Shown: positions 20,307-24,476 of the stretch, piece by piece
How the letters are laid out: each line of letters starts with the position of its first letter
Numbering within the stretch: the stretch's first letter is position 1
Origin: a virus
DNA: 24,476 nt
Strand: one strand, 5' to 3'
Virus record (IMG/VR): IMGVR_UViG_3300048690_000109
Location: 1-24,476 of that record
The notes under the pieces: generated by a model
What the model was told of the DNA's origin: nothing
The model's input: only the letters and a program-made list of their open reading frames with translations
The model's database searches: none
Position numbers and translations under genes: made by a program

Positions 20307-20717
20307 ATGAAATTTATGATTAATGTACCAGATGGTATGGTGGCGATAGATGGTAAAAAAACATCTGAAGTATCAATGGAAGGTATTCACCCTAACATAC
20401 TTAAAATCCATTGGTATGGTTCTTTCGGTGATGAGCATTTTTCAGACAACGATACGGTTAAAGTCCGTAGATTTTTTGATATAACACCTTATATTCCAAT
20501 TCTAGAAACTGCAGAAGAATTAATTACAGAGGAACTAAACGCAAGTGAACCCGTCATTACTTATGTAGAATTAAGGGCTGCAGAATATCCCGATGTTAGA
20601 GATTACTTAGATGGAATTGTTAAGGGAGATCAGATGCAAATTGATGCTTATATCGAAAAATGTCGTCAGATAAAACTTAAATATCCTAAACCAGAATCAA
20701 AGTTGATTGACATCTGA
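20307..20717 (+). CDS. Tail fibre assembly-like / virion accessory protein, 136 aa
   Basis: GAAAGG lies 7 nt before the ATG at 20307, which is preferred to the ATG at 20292. The N-terminus (MINVPDGMVAIDGKKTSEVSMEG..) with LKIHWYGSFGDEHF matches phage proteins that begin NVPDG..V.VDG...DM.G..IHAVQW.G. The C-terminal helix region, YVELRAAEYPDVRDYLDGIVKGD..QIDAYIEKCRQIKLKYPKP, is also a recurrent phage pattern. It probably helps fibre assembly or is a minor virion protein. It is the last gene of the fibre module. Confidence 0.6.
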   Translation: MKFMINVPDGMVAIDGKKTSEVSMEGIHPNILKIHWYGSFGDEHFSDNDTVKVRRFFDITPYIPILETAEELITEELNASEPVITYVELRAAEYPDVRDYLDGIVKGDQMQIDAYIEKCRQIKLKYPKPESKLIDI

Positions 20718-20839
20718 CAACTAAGCAATACTTTAAATCAAATACATATGTGAATAACTCATTCTTGAATATTTAAAGGTTCAATAACTATTGTTCCCTT
20801 TAGAAAAATATACTTTATACCAACTTTTTATTATTGTAC

Positions 20840-20868
20840 TTGATTTTCTAATAATCTTATGGTATAAT
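20840..20868 (+). promoter_or_regulatory. Sigma70 promoter of the head module
   Basis: TTGATT (20840-20845), a 17-bp spacer and TATAAT (20863-20868) preceded by TGG, an extended -10. It lies in the 182-bp gap before the protease gene, with a predicted start near 20875. Confidence 0.85.
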
Positions 20869-20899
20869 TATGTTTATACTGCACTAAATAAGGATGAGC

Positions 20900-21694
20900 A
20901 TGGAAACAATTAATAAAGCTAAAAGTTTTGCTCCCACAGATGCAATGCGAAATAATGCTAGAAGAGGTTTAGCACTACGAGAGAAATACAATCGTGGTGG
21001 ACTAGATGCTTCACAAGCTAAATCAGAAGGTGTAGGTTCCGGTGTAGCTAGAGCAAGAGATATCATTAATGGTAATCTGAGCTTAGATACAGTCAAGCGA
21101 ATGTATGCTTTCTTTAGTAGACACGAAAAGAATTACAATCCTAAGAAGAAAATGCCTGATGGTGGACCTACTGCTGGTACTATCGCTTGGTTACTTTGGG
21201 GTGGTTCTGCTGGTTTAGCTTTTGCTAGACGAGTCTTAAAACAAGAAGACATTCTAAAGAGCTATATTAAAGAGATTACCGATACTGAAGTTAATTCAGA
21301 GGATATCTTACCGGGAGTTAAACTACCCGTTACAAAAGCAGTTGATGAAGAATTAAAGCAAGCTACTTTTATCGTAATGGTTCCAGAAGAAGTTGATGCA
21401 CACGGTGATGTAACCAGTGAAGCTGAAGTTCGTAAGGCTTGCCATAACTTTAATAAATACAGCATGAAAGCTAATCTATTTCACTTAGTTGAAACCGATA
21501 CTTTTGAGTTCTGTGAAAGCTACTGCTGCCCTAGCGATTTTGTGCTAGGTGATAAATTTGTAAAAAAGGGTACTTGGTTAGCAACTATTCAATCCTTAGA
21601 TGATAATCTTTGGGAATTAATCAAGTCTGGTGAAATCAATGGTTTGAGTATTGGTGCGTTAGCATCTGTCGAATCAATCGAAGAGGATGAATAA
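20900..21694 (+). CDS. Prohead protease, XkdF-type, with N-terminal accessory domain, 264 aa
   Basis: AAGGA is directly against the ATG at 20894 but 5 nt from that at 20900, so 20900 is preferred. Residues 1-120 (ARRGLALREKYNRGG, then VGSGVARARDIINGNLSLDTVKRMYAFFSRHEKNY and AGTIAWLLWGGSAGLAFARRV) form a conserved phage domain often fused to head proteases. From about 150, ATFIVMVPEEVDAHGDVTSEAEVRKACHNF, LFHLVETDTFEFCESYCCP and GTWLATIQSLDDNLWELIKSGEINGLSIGA match the XkdF putative serine protease. It should cut scaffold and capsid precursors. Stop and next start overlap as TAATG. Confidence 0.82.
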   Translation: METINKAKSFAPTDAMRNNARRGLALREKYNRGGLDASQAKSEGVGSGVARARDIINGNLSLDTVKRMYAFFSRHEKNYNPKKKMPDGGPTAGTIAWLLWGGSAGLAFARRVLKQEDILKSYIKEITDTEVNSEDILPGVKLPVTKAVDEELKQATFIVMVPEEVDAHGDVTSEAEVRKACHNFNKYSMKANLFHLVETDTFEFCESYCCPSDFVLGDKFVKKGTWLATIQSLDDNLWELIKSGEINGLSIGALASVESIEEDE

Positions 21695-22923
21695 TGGCAA
21701 CACAACGAAAAGCTAAAAGAAAGCTATCTGATATCAGTTTTGAAAAAGATGGTGCTCACGTAGCTCTTACATCTAAGTCTCAAGGTGGTCCTGCTAATAC
21801 ACACGATTATGCACTCGTACTAAAAGCTAATAAGTTTAGCGAAGAGTTTGTACAAAAGATGCAACAAGTTCGTGTAACTATGGAACTACCTGATTTTCTA
21901 CGTAAGTTCTTCTCAGTATATTACGAAGATGCAGAAGTTCTAGCTCGTATGATGGGTTATGAGAAGCCTGAGCCAGAAGTACAGGAAGTCGAAGCACCTA
22001 AAGATTACTACGAAGATTACATTCAATCTAAGTTAGAAGCTTTTGAAGTTTTAAAATCTGCTAATGATGCAGAAGCTCTTTCTGAAGTTCTGTCTGAGTT
22101 AGATGAAACAGAATACCTTGCAATGCTCAATGATCAAGCTCTGATTGAAAAAGCATTTGAAGAACTAGAAAAAGCATATAAGCCTAAAGTTGGTGACATT
22201 GTAGCATGGAATTCCAGCGGCGGTAAGGCAACAGGCAAAGTTACCAAGATCGTAACTGATGGTAAAATGCAAGTTCCCGACACAGAATTTACTTTGAATG
22301 GCACTGAACAAAATCCTGCCGTTATGATTAAGTTATACAGAGATGGTGAACCTACTGATACAATGGTTGGTCACAAAGCGGGTACTCTTAGTAAAGTACA
22401 AAAGTCTCTAACACAAGAATCTGAACCTGCTGCTCTTGCAGACGGTAATGATACCTCAACAAACGCTGGCGTTGAGAATATTGAAGGGGTGTCTACCTCT
22501 GTTAACAAAGAAGAATTGGAGAAATCTAAGATGGAAGACGAAGTAAAAGTCGAAACCGTTGAGAAAGCTCAGTTTGAACTTGTGCAAAAAGCTCTAGACG
22601 AGCAAAAGGTACAACTACAAAAAGCTCTCGAAACAATCGCTGCATTTGAAGCTGCTCAAAAAGAAGCTATCAATAAAGCAAAAACTGAAAAAGTTAAAGC
22701 TATCGTGAAAGACGAAAGCAAGGTAGAAGCAATCGCTAAGGCTGCTCTATCACTAGAATCCGAAGATGATTTTACTGCCTTCCTAGATGCTATGCAATCT
22801 ATGGTAGCAACTGTAGATGCATCTGAGATGTTCGTAGAAAAGGGTGCTTCTACTCAAGAAGAACCTGCTGTTAAAGAATCTGCTGTGGCAAAATTACTTA
22901 AAGCCAAGCAAGTAACTAAGTAA
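21694..22923 (+). CDS. Scaffold-like head protein with an internal Tudor (DUF2945-type) domain, 409 aa
   Basis: It lies between the protease and the decoration and capsid genes, the usual scaffold position. Residues 1-160 are charged and helical. Residues about 163-237 (KPKVGDIVAWNSSGGKATGKV, TDGKMQVPDTEFTLNGTE, NPAVMIKLYRDGEPTDTMVGHKAGTLSKV) match the hypervirulence-associated Tudor domain. Residues about 275-345 form a long Lys/Glu/Ala-rich coiled coil (ELVQKALDEQKVQLQKALETI). The C-terminus (AVAKLLKAKQVTK) is basic, as in many scaffold capsid-binding tails. The scaffold role is inferred from position and composition. Confidence 0.72.
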   Translation: MATQRKAKRKLSDISFEKDGAHVALTSKSQGGPANTHDYALVLKANKFSEEFVQKMQQVRVTMELPDFLRKFFSVYYEDAEVLARMMGYEKPEPEVQEVEAPKDYYEDYIQSKLEAFEVLKSANDAEALSEVLSELDETEYLAMLNDQALIEKAFEELEKAYKPKVGDIVAWNSSGGKATGKVTKIVTDGKMQVPDTEFTLNGTEQNPAVMIKLYRDGEPTDTMVGHKAGTLSKVQKSLTQESEPAALADGNDTSTNAGVENIEGVSTSVNKEELEKSKMEDEVKVETVEKAQFELVQKALDEQKVQLQKALETIAAFEAAQKEAINKAKTEKVKAIVKDESKVEAIAKAALSLESEDDFTAFLDAMQSMVATVDASEMFVEKGASTQEEPAVKESAVAKLLKAKQVTK

Positions 22924-22940
22924 TATAAAAGGAAATTAAA

Positions 22941-23255
22941 ATGCCACTAATCGCAACAGAAGCAAAACGTCTTTCTAACGTTGTCAAACAAGAACTCTTC
23001 CCTGAATCTGGCTACTGCCGTGCCGTTCTAACTGCTACTGGTACATTCGTTCCCGGTACTGTTATTGCTGATGCCGAAGATGTAGTTCTAGGTGTAGCTA
23101 TGGAAGAAAAAACAGGTACTGGCGCTAACGTATTAGCTCTAGTACGTGGTCCAGCTATCGTATCTAAAGATGGTCTATTCGTAGGCGACCTAGTTGCTGC
23201 TGATGTATACGCTGCTCTAGAAGCCAAAGGTATTCTCTGCAACGATGCAGTCTAA
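22941..23255 (+). CDS. Head decoration protein-like, 104 aa
   Basis: AAAGGAAA precedes the ATG. Size and position between scaffold and major capsid protein match lambda gpD-type decoration proteins. The sequence is small, beta-rich and Ala/Val-rich (AVLTATGTFVPGTVIADAEDVVLGVAM, ANVLALVRGPAIVSKDGLFVGDLVAADVYAALEAKGIL). The VRGPA-V and VLG-A words are typical of this fold, which trimerises on the expanded capsid. I infer that it stabilises the mature head. Confidence 0.75.
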   Translation: MPLIATEAKRLSNVVKQELFPESGYCRAVLTATGTFVPGTVIADAEDVVLGVAMEEKTGTGANVLALVRGPAIVSKDGLFVGDLVAADVYAALEAKGILCNDAV

Positions 23256-23292
23256 TATCTAAATTACCGAACAATAAAATAAGGAAATTATA

Positions 23293-24306
23293 ATGCAAAC
23301 TCGTAGTTTTGAAAAACCATTTGAACTAGTCGATTACACAGAAGAACTACTCTTAGTTCCTAATAAGTGGGGCTTGATCAATGAATTAGGTCTATTCGGT
23401 GAAGAAGGCGTAGCTCAACACAGCGTTACCGTTGAATCCAGCGAAGGTACTCTCGGTCTAGTTACCGATAAGGTCCGTGGTGAGCGCAATAACGTAGCTA
23501 AGAGCGATACTCGTGCTCTACGTTCATTCCCTATCCCGCACTTCCCAATGGATGACGCTGTTAAGCCAGAAGATGTCCAAGGTAAACGTGCTTACGGTTC
23601 CGCTGATCAAGCCGAAACTGAAGCTGCTGTTATCGCTCGTAAGCTAGAGCGTATCCGTATGAACCACTCAGTAACTCTAGAAGCTGCTCGTGCCTTCGCA
23701 ATTACTGCTGGTGCTATCTACGCTCCTAACGGCACTGTATCTGGTAACTTCTACACAGACTTTGGTATCACACGTAAGTCAATCGACTTCGTACTAGGTA
23801 CTACTACTACTGACCTAAACGCTAAGTCAGAAGAAGGTATTGCTCACATTCAAGACACCATCCAAAGCGGTGAAGTCGTTAGCAACATCATCGTACTTTG
23901 CTCACCTGCTTTCTTCGGCAAGTTGATCAATCACGCTACTGTTAAAGAAGCTTACAAGTATTACTCTAGCACTCAAGAGCCACTACGTAACCGTCTAGGT
24001 TCCGGTGTATATCGCCGTTTCGTACACGGTGGTGTTGAGTACATCGAATACCGTGGTTCTTACAACGGTACTGCTCTAATCCCTGCTGGTGAAGCTTACA
24101 TGCTACCACAAGGTACTGCTGACATGTTCAAGACCTATTTTAGCCCTGCTAACAAGTTCAGCCATGTTAACACAATTGGTGAGCAAGCCTATGTCTTTAC
24201 CTACAAAGACCCCAAGGATAGCGAAATCCAAATTCAATCTGAAGCAAACTTCTTGAACCTAATCCGTAGACCTCAAGCTGTTGTTCAATTGACAACTTCT
24301 AACTAA
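23293..24306 (+). CDS. Major capsid protein, GpE family, 337 aa
   Basis: AAGGAAA precedes the ATG. It follows the GpE pattern: LVDYTEELLLVPNKWGLINELGLFGEEGVAQHSVTVE, then LGLVTDKVRGERNNVAKSDTRALRSFPIPHFPMDDAVKPEDVQG. The central domain contains LIN-type helices (FFGKLINHATVKEAYKYY) and the EYIEYRGSYNG strand, and the C-terminus has AYMLPQGTADMFKTYFSPA, FVNTIGE-like (SHVNTIGEQAYV) and IQSEANFLNLIRRPQAVV. Codons are more GC-rich than in the rest of the window, in keeping with high expression. It forms the HK97-fold shell. Confidence 0.93.
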   Translation: MQTRSFEKPFELVDYTEELLLVPNKWGLINELGLFGEEGVAQHSVTVESSEGTLGLVTDKVRGERNNVAKSDTRALRSFPIPHFPMDDAVKPEDVQGKRAYGSADQAETEAAVIARKLERIRMNHSVTLEAARAFAITAGAIYAPNGTVSGNFYTDFGITRKSIDFVLGTTTTDLNAKSEEGIAHIQDTIQSGEVVSNIIVLCSPAFFGKLINHATVKEAYKYYSSTQEPLRNRLGSGVYRRFVHGGVEYIEYRGSYNGTALIPAGEAYMLPQGTADMFKTYFSPANKFSHVNTIGEQAYVFTYKDPKDSEIQIQSEANFLNLIRRPQAVVQLTTSN

Positions 24307-24317
24307 TCATTAGATAA

Positions 24318-24344
24318 TTAGATTGCCTCTTCGGAGGCATCTAA
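24318..24344 (+). terminator. UUCG stem-loop after the major capsid gene
   Basis: TTAGA and TCTAA enclose TGCCTC-TTCG-GAGGCA, an 11-bp stem with one bulged T and a stable UUCG tetraloop. No T-run follows, so it may be a processing or mRNA-stabilising hairpin rather than a full terminator. Confidence 0.7.
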
Positions 24345-24352
24345 CATTAGTC

Positions 24353-24381
24353 TTGCGTTGTAACAAATCTTATGTTATAAT
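24353..24381 (+). promoter_or_regulatory. Sigma70 promoter downstream of the capsid gene
   Basis: TTGCGT (24353-24358), a 17-bp spacer and TATAAT (24376-24381) with TGt directly before it. The -35 is weak, but the extended -10 matches the other promoters of the window. It would transcribe genes beyond the right edge. Confidence 0.75.
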
Positions 24382-24390
24382 TCAAGATTA

Positions 24391-24476
24391 ATGTTAGATA
24401 AATTAGCTAGGCTGATCCCCGAAAAGAACTACTATCCACAGTTCCTGCTAATATATTTTAGTGGAAATTTCGGGAG
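24391..24476 (+). other. Leader or partial ORF running off the right edge
   Basis: The frame from the ATG at 24391 is open to the end (MLDKLARLIPEKNYYPQFLL and on). However, this ATG has no Shine-Dalgarno sequence and would lie only about 3 nt after the predicted transcription start. CCCGAAA (24418-24424) and TTTCGGG (24469-24475) can pair, which suits a leader region better than a gene. Confidence 0.3.

Overview
The window is part of an AT-rich tailed bacteriophage genome (Caudoviricetes). It has a large terminase, a portal, a prohead protease, a scaffold-like protein, a head decoration protein, a GpE-family major capsid protein, several fibre genes, a phage tRNA cluster and three homing-type endonucleases. 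Strong Shine-Dalgarno sequences, sigma70-type promoters and a consensus DnaA box (TTATCCACA) point to a bacterial host that I cannot name. No lysis, integrase or polymerase gene lies in the window.

Layout. (1) 1-2671: a putative origin (eight 16-bp direct repeats, then three DnaA-box-like sites), then a very AT-rich rightward run of small genes. Three of these are preceded by the same two-hairpin leader element. The run includes a 258-aa Cys-motif protein and ends at a terminator. (2) 2672-3252: no gene seen. (3) 3253-5154: a leftward operon (84-aa protein, PhoH-like ATPase, ClpP-like protease) with its own strong promoter and terminator. (4) 5155-6497: mostly non-coding, with inverted repeats, a nested-stem RNA candidate (5485-5703), one 149-aa gene, and a strong promoter leading into a 250-nt hairpin-rich leader. 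(5) 6742-8040: a strong promoter and tRNAs Thr, Glu, Asn, Pro and Tyr, with an HNH gene between Pro and Tyr. The tRNA-Pro and tRNA-Tyr have lost both halves of the D-loop/T-loop contact. A roughly 335-nt structured RNA candidate follows. (6) 8055-12547: packaging module (small-terminase-like protein, HNH, TerL, portal, GIY-YIG, ChaB-like protein). (7) 12544-20717: fibre and virion-surface module, containing a flavin-dependent tryptophan-halogenase homologue. (8) 20840-24476: head module (XkdF-type protease, Tudor-containing scaffold-like protein, decoration protein, major capsid protein), ending in a UUCG hairpin and another promoter.

How it works together. TerL, portal, protease, scaffold and capsid proteins build and fill the head. 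The 12.6-20.7 kb block supplies fibres with HxH tips and accessory proteins. Five promoters share a 17-bp spacer and an extended TGnTATAAT -10 element, so one host-sigma-dependent class appears to start the leftward operon, the 6.2-kb leader, the fibre module, the head module and the genes beyond the window.

The points most worth following are the repeated leader element with compensatory base changes, the two large RNA candidates, the tRNAs with altered elbows, and the halogenase.
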